A stretch of 64,000 bases of DNA from Streptococcus sp. 116-D4 (GTDB taxonomy: Bacteria > Bacillota > Bacilli > Lactobacillales > Streptococcaceae), in contig NZ_AP021887.1 in assembly GCF_009731465.1 (NCBI RefSeq), positions 738,001 to 802,000 of the forward strand, in the 5' to 3' direction. Position numbers and translations under genes: made by a program. A model generated the notes under the pieces. That model was given only the letters and a program-made list of their open reading frames with translations, ran no database searches and was not told the DNA's origin. How positions within the stretch are numbered: the stretch's first letter is position 1; every line of letters starts with the position of its first letter. This document shows, piece by piece, positions 27,951 to 38,994 of the stretch.

Positions 27951-28508
27951 ATGGTTAAAGTAGCAGTTATGTTAGCTCAGGGCTTTGAAGAAATTGAAGC
28001 TTTGACAGTTGTAGATGTCTTGCGTCGTGCCAATATCACTTGTGATATGGTTGGTTTTGAGGAGCAAGTGACGGGTTCGCATGCAATTCAAGTCAGAGCA
28101 GATCGTGTCTTTGATGGAGATTTATCAGATTATGATATGATTGTCCTTCCTGGAGGGATGCCTGGTTCTGCACATTTGCGCGACAATCAGGCCTTGATTC
28201 AAGAATTGCAAAGCTTCGAGCAAGAAGGGAAGAAAATAGCAGCCATTTGTGCGGCACCAATTGCCCTCAATCAAGCAGGGCTATTGAAAAACAAGCAGTA
28301 CACTTGCTATGATGGCGTTCAGGAGCAAATCCTTGACGGTCACTACGTCAAGGAAACAGTAGTCGTAGATGGTCATTTGACAACCAGTCGAGGTCCCTCA
28401 ACAGCCCTTGCTTTTGCCTACGAGCTGGTAGAGCAATTAGAAGGAGACGCAGAGAGTTTACGAACAGGAATGCTTTATCAAGATGTCTTGGCTCTTTGTC
28501 AACTGTAG
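27951..28508 (+). CDS. DJ-1/PfpI family protein, 3' end rewritten by IS insertion
   Basis: This protein of the DJ-1/ThiJ superfamily has the nucleophile elbow with Cys in AAICAAPIALNQAG near residue 104 and the Glu near the N-terminus (GFEEIEALT). Such proteins act as glyoxalase-like or protein-repair enzymes. An ISL3 element begins at 28490 inside the last codons. The present frame runs into the IS and stops at 28506, giving 185 residues that end DVLALCQL. Joining across the IS and its 8-bp duplication restores DVFGKNQ and a stop at 29924-29926, a 184-residue protein. Only the last five residues differ, so the core is intact and the protein may still fold. AAGGAG precedes ATG. Confidence 0.93.
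   Translation: MVKVAVMLAQGFEEIEALTVVDVLRRANITCDMVGFEEQVTGSHAIQVRADRVFDGDLSDYDMIVLPGGMPGSAHLRDNQALIQELQSFEQEGKKIAAICAAPIALNQAGLLKNKQYTCYDGVQEQILDGHYVKETVVVDGHLTTSRGPSTALAFAYELVEQLEGDAESLRTGMLYQDVLALCQL
28482..28489 (+). repeat. Left copy of 8-bp IS target-site duplication
   Basis: GATGTCTT, repeated exactly at 29903-29910 on the other side of the IS. Confidence 0.95.
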
Positions 28509-28522
28509 TGGGTTGAAGTCAG

Positions 28523-29779
28523 CTAAGCTCGAGAAAGGACAAAATTCGTCCTTTCTTTTTTGATGTTCAGAGCTATAAAAATTCTTTTTTTGAAGTTTTC
28601 AAAGTTCCGAAATCCAAAGGCGTTTCGTTTGATAAGTTTGATGAGATTATTGGTCGCTTCCAATTTTGCGTTGGAATAAGGTAATTGAAGAGCGTTGATG
28701 ATTTTCTCTTTGTTCTTTAGAAAGGTTTTAAAGACAGTCTGAAAAATAGGATGAACCTGCTTCAGATTGTCCTCAATGAGTCCGAAAAATTTCTCAGGGT
28801 CTTTGTTCTGAAAGTGAAAAAGCAAGAGCTGATAGATCTGATAGTGGTGTTTCAAGTCTTCTGAATAGCTCAAAAGCTTGTCTAGAATCTCTTTATTGGT
28901 CAAGTGAATACGAAAAGTAGGACGATAAAAACGTTTATCGCTGAGTTTTCGACTATCCTGTTGGATGAGCTTCCAGTAACGCTTGATAGCCTTGTATTCA
29001 TGGGATTTTCGCTCAAACTGATTCATGATTTGGACACGCACACGACTCATAGCACGGCTGAGATGTTGGATAATATGGAAACGATCCAACACGATTTTAG
29101 CGTTTGGAAAAAGCTGTTTAGCCAAGTCATAGTAAGGACTAAACATATCCATCGTAATGATTTTCACTCGACATCGAACGACTCTATCATATTTAAGAAA
29201 GTGATTTCGAATGATAGCTTGTGTTCTGCCTTCAAGAACAGTGATGATATTGAGCTTATCAAAATCTTGAGCAATGAAACTCATCTTTCCCTTTGTAAAG
29301 GAGTACTCGTCCCATGACATAATTTCAGGAAGACGAGAAAAATCATGCTTAAAACGGAAGTCATTGAGCTTGCGAATGACAGTTGAAGTTGAAATGGACA
29401 GCTGATGAGCAATATCGGTCATAGAAGTTTTTTCAATCAGCTTCTGAGCAATTTTTTGGTTGATGATACGAGGGATTTGATGATTCTTCTTGACGAGAGA
29501 AGTCTCAGCAACCATCATTTTAGAGCACTGATAGCACTTAAAACGGCGTTTTCTAAGGAGAATTCTAGAAGGCATACCAGTTGTTTCGAGGTAAGGGATC
29601 TTAGACGGTTTTTGAAAGTCATATTTCTTCATTAGACTTCCACAATCAGGACAAGAAGGGGCCTCATAATCCAGCTTAGCGATAATTTCTTTGTGGGTAT
29701 CCATATTGATGATATCTAGAATCTTGATGTTTGGGTCTTTAATATCGAGAAGTTTTGTGATAAAATGTAATTGTTCCAT
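28523..29779 (-). CDS. ISL3-family transposase
   Basis: This 418-residue transposase has an N-terminal zinc-ribbon (CPDCG, then CYQC) and a helix-turn-helix region (STVIRKLNDF). The DDE catalytic triad candidates are Asp in MSWDEYSF, Asp in IVLDRFHI and Glu in NAKLEATNN. I chose the start MEQLHFITK at 29779; a 12-codon in-frame extension to 29815 is possible. No frameshift or stop interrupts it, unlike many pneumococcal IS1167 copies. Confidence 0.93.
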   Translation of the reverse strand: MEQLHFITKLLDIKDPNIKILDIINMDTHKEIIAKLDYEAPSCPDCGSLMKKYDFQKPSKIPYLETTGMPSRILLRKRRFKCYQCSKMMVAETSLVKKNHQIPRIINQKIAQKLIEKTSMTDIAHQLSISTSTVIRKLNDFRFKHDFSRLPEIMSWDEYSFTKGKMSFIAQDFDKLNIITVLEGRTQAIIRNHFLKYDRVVRCRVKIITMDMFSPYYDLAKQLFPNAKIVLDRFHIIQHLSRAMSRVRVQIMNQFERKSHEYKAIKRYWKLIQQDSRKLSDKRFYRPTFRIHLTNKEILDKLLSYSEDLKHHYQIYQLLLFHFQNKDPEKFFGLIEDNLKQVHPIFQTVFKTFLKNKEKIINALQLPYSNAKLEATNNLIKLIKRNAFGFRNFENFKKRIFIALNIKKERTNFVLSRA

Positions 29780-29852
29780 ATGATTCTTTCTAATGATGGT
29801 TTGATCGCTTTTCATTATAGATGATATGGAACTTTTTTTCTACAACAAAATA

Positions 29853-29902
29853 GGCTCCATAATATCTATAGGGGATTTACCCACTACAAATATTATAGAG
29901 CC
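29853..29902. repeat. 50-base imperfect palindrome at the right IS end
   Basis: The sequence starts GGCTCCATAATATCTATAG and ends CTACAAATATTATAGAGCC; the halves pair with few mismatches. The outer half is the IS terminal repeat and the inner half is a second, inward copy. Confidence 0.8.
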
Positions 29903-29910
29903 GATGTCTT
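29903..29910 (+). repeat. Right copy of 8-bp IS target-site duplication
   Basis: GATGTCTT, followed by TGGCAAAAATCAGTAA, the displaced original end of the DJ-1 gene. Confidence 0.95.
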
Positions 29911-29997
29911 TGGCAAAAATCAGTAAAACGGGAGTCAAACTCTCGTTTTTTATGTGCTAAACTCAGGGAAATCATCGCTTTTTTAATGAAAAAATGG

Positions 29998-30003
29998 TAT
30001 AAT
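29998..30003 (+). promoter_or_regulatory. -10 box of the HAD gene, leaderless arrangement
   Basis: TATAAT ends 7 bases before the ATG at 30011; an ATG at 30002 overlaps the -10 and cannot be the start. Confidence 0.6.
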
Positions 30004-30010
30004 GAAAGCT

Positions 30011-32535
<2,525 letters not shown>

Positions 32536-32572
32536 AAAATCGGGAGAAGTAGTTCCCTTGGTCTAAAAAATA

Positions 32573-32581
32573 TGATATAAT
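32573..32581 (+). promoter_or_regulatory. Extended -10 promoter of ezrA
   Basis: TGATATAAT lies about 36 bases before the ezrA start. Confidence 0.65.
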
Positions 32582-32616
32582 CATTACGATTGTTTCAAGT
32601 AAAAAAGGAGTTTAAT

Positions 32617-34344
32617 ATGTCTGGTAGACTAGTAATTTATCTTGCAATTGCAGTTGCAGTTCTCTTAGTGATTGCCTATGCTATCGCAATCTACGTACGA
32701 AAACGCAATGAAAGTAAATTAGCAATTTTAGAAGAGAAAAAAGAAGAGCTGTACAATCTTCCAGTAAACGATGAAGTTGAAGCTGTAAAAAATATGCACT
32801 TGATTGGACAAAGTCAGGTGACTTTCCGCGAATGGAACCAAAAATGGGTTGACCTATCTCTTAATTCTTTTGCAGATATCGAAAATAATCTTTTTGAGGC
32901 AGAAGGCTATAACAATTCATTCCGTTTTTTCAAGTCCAGTCATAAAATTGACCAAATCGAGAGTCAAATTACCTTGATTGAAGAAGATCTCGCGGCAATT
33001 CGTAATGCTTTGGCAGATTTGGAGAAACAAGAGTCTAAAAATAGTGGACGTGTTCTTCATACCTTGGACTTGTTTGAAGAGTTGCAACACCGAGTGGCTG
33101 ATCATTCTGAAGAATATGGCCAAGGTTTAGCTGAAATTGAGAAACAATTGGAAAATATCCAATCAGAGTTTTCTCAGTTTGTTACTTTAAATACTTCAGG
33201 TGACCCAGTAGAAGCTGCTGTGATTTTGGATAATGCTGAAAATCATATCTTGGCTTTGAGTCACATTGTTGACCGCCTGCCAGCGATTGTAAAAACATTA
33301 TCTAACGAGCTACCTGATCAATTGGAAGATTTGGAAGACGGTTACCGTAAACTTTTAGATGCTAATTATCATTTTGCTGAAACGGATATTGAATCTCGAT
33401 TCCAATTGCTTTATGAAGCTTTAAAGAAAAACCACGAAAATATTGCACAATTAGAGTTGGATAATGCTGAGTATGAAAATACTCAAGTTCAAGAAGAAAT
33501 TAATTCACTCTATGATATCTTTACACGAGAAATCGCTGCTCAAAAAGTAGTAGAAGGCTTAGTTGCAACCCTTCCTACATATTTGAAACACATGAAAGAT
33601 AGTAATGCTGTTTTAGTGGAAGATATTCAACGATTAAGTAACAATTATCTACTATCTGAAACGGATATTAGTCATGTTCATAGATTACAAGCTGAGTTAG
33701 AATCTTTAGAAGAATCGGTATTGGAATTAACTTCTGAACAAGATGAACATTCTGAACCTTATTCACTCCTTGAAGATCATTTGGAAAACTTACAAGCGAC
33801 TTTGAAGGAAATTGAAGATGAACAAGTTGCGGTTAGTCAACGTCTTGCTCAGATTGAAAAAGATGATATCAATGCTCGTCAGAAAGCAAATGTTTATGTT
33901 AATCGTCTTCATACAATTAAGCGATATATGGAAAAACGCAATCTTCCAGGTATTCCTCAGAATTTCTTACAGTTGTTCTTTACAGCAAGTAACCATACTG
34001 AAGAGTTGATGGCTGAGCTAGAAGAAGCTCGGGTCAATATCGAAGCTGTGAACCGTATGCTTGAAATTACAACAAATGATATGGAAGCACTTGAAGAAGG
34101 AACCTATAATATTGTTCAATATGCAACATTGACAGAACAATTGCTACAGTATTCGAACCGTTATCGCTCATTTGATGATCGAATTCAAGAAGCCTTTAAT
34201 GAATCATTAGAAATTTTTGAAAAAGAATTTGATTATCATGCTTCATTTGATAAAATTTCGCAAGCTTTGGAAGTTGCAGAACCAGGTGTAACCAACCGTT
34301 TTGTTACTTCATACGAAAAAACACGTGAAACGATTCGTTTCTAA
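32617..34344 (+). CDS. ezrA: Septation ring formation regulator EzrA
   Basis: This 575-residue protein has one N-terminal membrane helix (about residues 5-23) and a long cytoplasmic region made of repeated spectrin-like helical bundles rich in Glu, Leu and Gln, with heptad patterns throughout. EzrA binds FtsZ and links the division ring to the membrane and wall synthesis in cocci. Length is exactly typical. ATG 32617 follows AAAAAAGGAG; an in-frame codon 27 bases upstream would place the ribosome site inside the gene. A strong terminator ends the unit. Confidence 0.97.
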   Translation: MSGRLVIYLAIAVAVLLVIAYAIAIYVRKRNESKLAILEEKKEELYNLPVNDEVEAVKNMHLIGQSQVTFREWNQKWVDLSLNSFADIENNLFEAEGYNNSFRFFKSSHKIDQIESQITLIEEDLAAIRNALADLEKQESKNSGRVLHTLDLFEELQHRVADHSEEYGQGLAEIEKQLENIQSEFSQFVTLNTSGDPVEAAVILDNAENHILALSHIVDRLPAIVKTLSNELPDQLEDLEDGYRKLLDANYHFAETDIESRFQLLYEALKKNHENIAQLELDNAEYENTQVQEEINSLYDIFTREIAAQKVVEGLVATLPTYLKHMKDSNAVLVEDIQRLSNNYLLSETDISHVHRLQAELESLEESVLELTSEQDEHSEPYSLLEDHLENLQATLKEIEDEQVAVSQRLAQIEKDDINARQKANVYVNRLHTIKRYMEKRNLPGIPQNFLQLFFTASNHTEELMAELEEARVNIEAVNRMLEITTNDMEALEEGTYNIVQYATLTEQLLQYSNRYRSFDDRIQEAFNESLEIFEKEFDYHASFDKISQALEVAEPGVTNRFVTSYEKTRETIRF

Positions 34345-34350
34345 CATAAT

Positions 34351-34393
34351 AAAAAAGATTTGGTTCTGTGAGATGCAGAACCAAATCTTTTTT
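34351..34393 (+). terminator. ezrA terminator
   Basis: A stem of about 17 bases (AAAAAGATTTGGTTCTG pairs with CAGAACCAAATCTTTTT) with a seven-base loop. Confidence 0.95.
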
Positions 34394-34462
34394 ATTTATT
34401 CTTTGTTTTAAAAATTCCTAGTTAGCAATTGATTTTTGAACCGTATTCTAGCTCAATAAACT

Positions 34463-35002
34463 CTAGTAGGACATAATCATTTTTTCGTAGAGTGAGGTAT
34501 TTTTAGCTGTGCAGGTAATGAAAACCAAGTGCTTAGAGCCTTTTGATTTGACATAGGGTTCAATCCCATGTGTCAGAAAAGTCCTACCCCTTACTTGCTG
34601 TATCAACAGCTAAAGTCATCAGATACCAACCAAACTCTTCTGATTGTTCTAAATGTTTTTTGAACGTTTTATAAAGTCAAAGTATTTAAAAAGATTTCGT
34701 GGTTGAATGTAGCGAAAAATGTTTGTCCCACCATTTCGTAGATAGGTTAGTATACAGAAATTTTTTTGTTACAAAAGGGTAATTGCTTGTCATTACCCTT
34801 CTTGTTACGCAATTAAACAATGTCCCTTTTTAATATAGACTCCAGTGAGCAAAATTTGTAATGTTTCTACAAAACTAGGATTATAATCAGATTTCTTTAG
34901 GATATCAATTATAATCGTTAAAAAGGGAGAGTCAAGAAAGGAGTTGGCTTGTAGATTTCCAATGTTTTCGTATTCTTCAAGTCTTGCCTCTTGATATATC
35001 AT
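34463..35002 (-). pseudogene. Decayed GNAT acetyltransferase pseudogene
   Basis: Read on the minus strand, an intact N-terminal part (65 codons, 35002 to 34805, starting MIYQEARLEEYENIGNLQAN) ends at a stop after KKGHCLIA. The GNAT body then continues in shifted frames: YLRNGGTNIFRYIQPRN, FGWYLMTLAVDTASKG, GRTFLTHGIEPYVKSKG and KNTSLYEKMIMSY, ending at 34463. The AVDxxSKG and FLxxGIEPYVK pieces are the acetyl-CoA binding region. At least two frameshifts and a stop break it. A hairpin (AAGGGTAAT / ATTACCCTT, 34774-34803) sits at the first break. A GGGAGAC site precedes the ATG, so the N-terminal piece could still be translated. Confidence 0.7.
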
Positions 35003-35145
35003 GTCTCCCAGGCTTGTCTCCTTTGTTATCTATAAAATCGTGTATGATAGAATTTCAAGATAAACAATTAGAGACGATTTAAAAATCAAAATAAACCTAT
35101 TTTTGTTCCATAAGGTTCAAAAGAATTTTTAATCTCTTCAAGATT

Positions 35146-35445
35146 TTATTTGGTTGGAATCGAAATTCCAATTAATTTTTCTGAATAGAGGGTTTTGATA
35201 TTGGCCTCATCAATAGAGTCCTTATTAATTTTACGTTTCAAGAAAAATTCTTGAATAGCTTCGATTTCAGGTTCGCGAATAGCGCGGTGTTTGTTTGAGA
35301 TGAGGATTTCATAGTGAAGTGGAGCTTGGGTAAAAATAACATCTGTATTACCTGCAGAATAAACTTCAACAAGGGTTGCATCTGTACTTTCTAGCTGGCT
35401 TTTTACAAGTTGCGAGTGTGAGTTTGTTGTATTGATAAGCTTCAT
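35146..35445 (-). CDS. DUF1827 family protein
   Basis: This 99-residue soluble protein matches the small DUF1827 family of lactobacilli and streptococci (start MKLINTTNSHSQLVKSQLES, with the HYEILISNKHRAIREPEI segment). Function is not known. A strong GGAGGAAA ribosome site precedes ATG on the minus strand. It stands alone between the GNAT pseudogene and the NUDIX gene. The spacer 35003-35145 shows no other gene. Confidence 0.85.
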   Translation of the reverse strand: MKLINTTNSHSQLVKSQLESTDATLVEVYSAGNTDVIFTQAPLHYEILISNKHRAIREPEIEAIQEFFLKRKINKDSIDEANIKTLYSEKLIGISIPTK

Positions 35446-35503
35446 AACATTTCCTCCGATTTTCTAATTCTATTATAGCACTTTTTAAATAAAGTAGCTT
35501 GAT

Positions 35504-35956
35504 TTAGTCAATCTTATGCTGTTTTTTCCAAGATTGGATTGCCCATTTATGGCTACCACGTTTGAGATTTTCAATAGCCTCGTCAATAGGGAACCAGGCG
35601 ATATGATTAAAGTCCTCTAGTGGCTTTTGCACTTCTTTGAAAGAAGTCGCTTCATAGAGGTAGGCAGGATTGTAGTAGTAGGTGTCACGGTGACGAGAGT
35701 AGAAATATTCGTCAGCTTGTCCGTAATAGGTACCAATTTCAGCTGTGAAACCAAGCTCTTCAATCAATTCACGCTTTAGGGCTTCCTGATGATTTTCACC
35801 TGCTTCGATTTCGCCACCTGGTAAGAACCAAGCGCCATTAGGCGCTTGAACTAAAACTATTTGTTTTTTTTCTGGATCAGGAATAACTGCGTAGACACCA
35901 TAGCGGTGCTGGTAGGTCACATTCTCTTTTTTTTCTCCGAAAGTTGGGGTTGCCAT
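35504..35956 (-). CDS. NUDIX hydrolase
   Basis: This 150-residue protein has a clear Nudix box near residues 46-68: GGEIEAGENHQEALKREL then EELGF, with the metal-binding Glu residues in place. It hydrolyses a nucleoside diphosphate linked to another group; the exact substrate is unknown. The MutT-like GVYAVIPDPEKKQIVLVQ start and the YYYNPAYLYEA segment are typical of YjhB-like members. I chose ATG 35956 (GAGGAA upstream) over an in-frame ATG 21 codons earlier. Confidence 0.9.
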   Translation of the reverse strand: MATPTFGEKKENVTYQHRYGVYAVIPDPEKKQIVLVQAPNGAWFLPGGEIEAGENHQEALKRELIEELGFTAEIGTYYGQADEYFYSRHRDTYYYNPAYLYEATSFKEVQKPLEDFNHIAWFPIDEAIENLKRGSHKWAIQSWKKQHKID

Positions 35957-36040
35957 TGCATTTTCCTCATTATCTAATATCTTTATTATTATCTTAATGG
36001 ACAAAGGCTGAGCTGTCAAGAACTTATTGTTATTTTAGTA

Positions 36041-36075
36041 AAAAAGAGTAGAAAATTTTCATTTTCTACTCTTTT
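36041..36075 (-). terminator. clpE terminator
   Basis: A 15-base stem (AAAAAGAGTAGAAAA / TTTTCTACTCTTTTT) with a six-base loop, 11 bases after the clpE stop on the minus strand. Confidence 0.92.
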
Positions 36076-36085
36076 TCTATAGTAT

Positions 36086-38344
36086 TTATACTTCTTTTTC
36101 AGAAGTTTCAACTTCAGCTTTTTTGGCAGACTTAATTTGAATCTTGCCCTTGCTAGTCATAACTGCTTTTAGGTCTTTTTCGCTTGGATTTTCAAGGTAG
36201 TAATCAGTGATTGCGTCCTCAATATAGTCTTGAATAGTACGACGAAGTGGGCGTGCTCCCATTTTTGGATCATAGCCTAGGTCAACCAATTTTTCCTTGA
36301 CCTTGTCAGTTACATCTAAATGAATGTTGTTGTTAGAAAGGCGTTTGTTAACATCTGCTAGCATGAGCTCGACAATCTGAAGGAGGTTGTCCTTGCTGAG
36401 AGCCTTAAATTCGATAATCCCATCAAAACGATTCATAAACTCTGGGCGAAAGAAGTTACCGAGTTCACTGAGAACAGAGTTGGTACGTCCTTCTCTAGCA
36501 GCTCCAAATCCAACGCTAGCTTCGGCTTTTCCAGTCCCAGCATTTGAAGTCATGATGATGATGGTATCCTTGAAGCTAACGGTGCGTCCTTGCCCATCTG
36601 TCAAACGACCATCATCCAAGACCTGGAGGAACATGTGCATAACATCTGGATGGGCTTTCTCTACTTCATCCAAGAGAATAAGAGAATATGGATTACGGCG
36701 GACTTTTTCAGTTAATTGCCCAGCCTCGTCGTAGCCGACATAACCTGGAGGGGCGCCGACTAATTTAGCCACACTGTGTTTTTCCATATATTCACTCATA
36801 TCAAAGCGAATCATACTGTCAGCAGAACCAAAGAGTTCGATAGCTAGTTGTTTGGAAAGTTCTGTCTTACCGACACCAGTTGGCCCGACGAAGAGGAAGC
36901 TTCCGATTGGGCGGTTAGGCGTACCGAGACCGACACGATTACGGCGAATAGCCTTGGCAATCTTATCGACAGCATCATCTTGTCCAATAACATGAGACTT
37001 GAGGTCTTCGGCTAGATGGATGAGTTGAGATTGTTCTTTCTCTTTTAAATCACCAACAGGGATGTTTGTTTTCTGCTCGATAATATGCTCAATGGTTTTC
37101 TCGCTGATGATAGGAGTATCTTGGTCTGTGACCTTTTTCTTTTGCATTTCCTTATACTTGGCAATCTGGTCGCGGAAGTAGGCGGCCTTCTCAAAATCTT
37201 CCTCTCGTGTAGCTTGGGATTTGAGATTTTCAGCCTCAATCAAGCGCTGATCAATGACTTTAGGATCCACAAAATTCAAGGTCAAGTTCATCTTAGAACC
37301 AGCTTCATCTAGGAGGTCAATGGCCTTGTCAGGTAAGAAGCGATCTTGGATGTAACGATTGGAAAGAGTTGCCGCTGCTTCAATTGCAGCATCGGTATAT
37401 TGAACGTGGTGGTAATCTTCGTATTTCTTTTGAATTCCTTTGAGGATAGTAATTGTTTCGTCCACAGTTGGTTCATCGACCTTAACAGGCTGCATACGAC
37501 GTTCTAGGGCAGCATCCTTTTCAATAATACGGTATTCATTGAGGGTAGTAGCGCCGACCAGTTGCAGTTCCCCACGAGCAAGGGCGGGCTTGAGGATATT
37601 TCCTGCATCCATATTGCCATCGCCCGCAGATCCCGCACCGACAATTTCATGGATCTCATCGATAAAGAGGATGATGTCCTCACGTTTGCGAATTTCTTCC
37701 ATGAGTTTTTGCATGCGTTCTTCAAATTGTCCTCGGATACCTGTTCCTTGTACTAGGCTAACCACATCCAGACGGATGACTTGTTTACCTTGGAGTTTGT
37801 GTGGAACATCGCCATCGACAATCTTCTGGGCTAGACCTTCGACAACTGCAGTTTTTCCGACACCTGGTTCACCGATAAGGACAGGATTATTCTTGGTTCT
37901 GCGATTTAGAATTTCGATGACACGGATAATTTCATCGTCGCGTCCAATAACGGGGTCAATATCCCCACGACGGGCAATTTCAGTTACGTTGATACCAAAT
38001 TCTTCCAGCAGGCCTTTTTCTTGGTTAGGTGGCGGAGTCTGAGCAGGTCCACGATTTTTGGAACCATAACCGCCATTTCCACCGTAACCTCCACCTGATT
38101 GGGTTGGGGGAGTCGGAGGAGTGTTGTTAGAAGGTCTAAAATTGTTTAGGTCATTGAAGAAATCACCAAAGGGATCAAAATCATGATTGTTCAGATCCGT
38201 TATACCTTTAAAGAGGCTATTGTTAGGATCTGTTTTGATAATCTTATAGCAGTTTTGACAGAGGTCAATTTGTTTTTGCTTTCCATTGAGATTGGTATAA
38301 AGATGGATTGTTGAGTCGTTGATTTTACAGTTTTGACAAAGCAT
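36086..38344 (-). CDS. clpE: ATP-dependent Clp protease ATP-binding subunit ClpE
   Basis: This 752-residue HSP100 unfoldase has an N-terminal zinc finger (CQNC near residue 3 and CQNC near residue 29), a Gly/Pro-rich linker, and two AAA+ modules with Walker [10 protein letters not shown] near residue 160 and GPTGVGKTE near residue 490, plus a UVR-like middle segment ([14 protein letters not shown]). It delivers misfolded proteins to ClpP and is a heat-shock protein. A CtsR operator lies just downstream of its -10 box, in the leader. GAGGTAG precedes ATG. Confidence 0.97.
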   Translation of the reverse strand: MLCQNCKINDSTIHLYTNLNGKQKQIDLCQNCYKIIKTDPNNSLFKGITDLNNHDFDPFGDFFNDLNNFRPSNNTPPTPPTQSGGGYGGNGGYGSKNRGPAQTPPPNQEKGLLEEFGINVTEIARRGDIDPVIGRDDEIIRVIEILNRRTKNNPVLIGEPGVGKTAVVEGLAQKIVDGDVPHKLQGKQVIRLDVVSLVQGTGIRGQFEERMQKLMEEIRKREDIILFIDEIHEIVGAGSAGDGNMDAGNILKPALARGELQLVGATTLNEYRIIEKDAALERRMQPVKVDEPTVDETITILKGIQKKYEDYHHVQYTDAAIEAAATLSNRYIQDRFLPDKAIDLLDEAGSKMNLTLNFVDPKVIDQRLIEAENLKSQATREEDFEKAAYFRDQIAKYKEMQKKKVTDQDTPIISEKTIEHIIEQKTNIPVGDLKEKEQSQLIHLAEDLKSHVIGQDDAVDKIAKAIRRNRVGLGTPNRPIGSFLFVGPTGVGKTELSKQLAIELFGSADSMIRFDMSEYMEKHSVAKLVGAPPGYVGYDEAGQLTEKVRRNPYSLILLDEVEKAHPDVMHMFLQVLDDGRLTDGQGRTVSFKDTIIIMTSNAGTGKAEASVGFGAAREGRTNSVLSELGNFFRPEFMNRFDGIIEFKALSKDNLLQIVELMLADVNKRLSNNNIHLDVTDKVKEKLVDLGYDPKMGARPLRRTIQDYIEDAITDYYLENPSEKDLKAVMTSKGKIQIKSAKKAEVETSEKEV

Positions 38345-38384
38345 ACATCTACCTCATTTCTTTCTTTAGCCTGACCTGTCGAAA

Positions 38385-38401
38385 GGTCAAAAATAGTCAA
38401 A
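38385..38401. promoter_or_regulatory. CtsR operator of clpE
   Basis: GGTCAAAAATAGTCAAA is an exact tandem heptad (GGTCAAA, three bases, AGTCAAA) as recognised by the class III heat-shock repressor CtsR. It is about 14 bases downstream of the clpE -10 box. Confidence 0.92.
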
Positions 38402-38414
38402 TTTCTATACTCTC

Positions 38415-38442
38415 ATTATAACAGGATTGAGGTGTAAAGCAA
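38415..38442 (-). promoter_or_regulatory. clpE promoter
   Basis: On the minus strand TTGCTT, 16-base spacer, TATAAT with a TGT extension before it. Confidence 0.7.
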
Positions 38443-38502
38443 GTAAAAAGATTGAAGCTTTGAGAAGTTGTTACAATGAAATTCTTTGTGAATTTGACCT
38501 AT

Positions 38503-38536
38503 AAAAAAATCCTATTTGTGAGACAAAAAGGATTTT
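38503..38536 (-). terminator. Terminator of the DUF1797 gene
   Basis: AAAATCCT / AGGATTTT stem; on the minus strand it is followed by a T-run. Confidence 0.75.
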
Positions 38537-38573
38537 GGTAAGACATGCAGGGTGTACCCCAGCTTGTTTTGTA

Positions 38574-38804
38574 CTAGTAAAGGAGTTCGTAAATCTCCAT
38601 TGCAATCAAGTCAATGCTGTCAAATGTATAAGTTTCGCGAGCCTCGACATCACGGAGGGTAAAGATTGAGCCATTTTCTTCGTCGTGGCTATATGCAACT
38701 TCTGCAACAACAACTCCTTCGCGTTCAAAATTACGTTTTAAATTTCCACCGTCTTTTGTCATTGCTTCAAGGCGGTTGATGATTCTAACCAAATGTGATT
38801 CCAT
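38574..38804 (-). CDS. DUF1797 family protein
   Basis: This 76-residue protein matches the YkuJ/DUF1797 family: RIINRLEAMTKDGGNLKRNF, an internal beta-sheet segment, and the closing DSIDLIAMEIYELLY. Structures of relatives are small alpha/beta folds; function is not known. AAGGAG precedes ATG on the minus strand. It lies between clpE and the divergent arginine-transport operon and has its own terminator. Confidence 0.9.
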   Translation of the reverse strand: MESHLVRIINRLEAMTKDGGNLKRNFEREGVVVAEVAYSHDEENGSIFTLRDVEARETYTFDSIDLIAMEIYELLY

Positions 38805-38930
38805 TTTGATTCTCCTTCATTTCTTATCGTTACTATTTTACCATAAAGGAGGTCAACTTGACTAGAAAAAACTAAGATTTCTCGCTAATTCTACCAGTTT
38901 TAAGATTTTTTGAATAAATTAAACCAAATA

Positions 38931-38948
38931 TTTGAATTTTAATTCAAT
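38931..38948. promoter_or_regulatory. ARG box (ArgR/AhrC operator)
   Basis: The core TTGAATTTTAATTCAA is a perfect palindrome that fits the ARG box pattern TGAAT-4 A/T-ATTCA exactly. It lies just upstream of the extended -10, covering the -35 region, so binding would block transcription. Confidence 0.82.
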
Positions 38949-38951
38949 CCA

Positions 38952-38960
38952 TGTTATAAT
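38952..38960 (+). promoter_or_regulatory. Extended -10 promoter of artQP
   Basis: TGTTATAAT is 34 bases before the permease start. Confidence 0.65.
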
Positions 38961-38994
38961 CATACAGTATTCTATTTTAGAAAGCAGTGTGACT

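Larger units (their letters stand above)
28490..29902 (-). mobile_element. ISL3-family insertion sequence (IS1167-like), 1,413 bp, intact
   Basis: Left end GGCTCTTTGTCAACTGTAG and right end (reverse complement) GGCTCTATAATATTTGTAG share GGCTCT and TGTAGTGGGT at the same spacing, forming imperfect terminal inverted repeats. A perfect 8-bp duplication (GATGTCTT) flanks it, as expected for ISL3. It carries one full-length transposase on the minus strand. The intact ends, duplication and open frame suggest a recent insertion. The right end is also part of a 50-base imperfect palindrome. Confidence 0.95.

Noticed and set aside
37440..38042. 200-codon open frame antisense to clpE
   Set aside because: Ser/Arg-rich shadow of the clpE codon pattern with no start signals.
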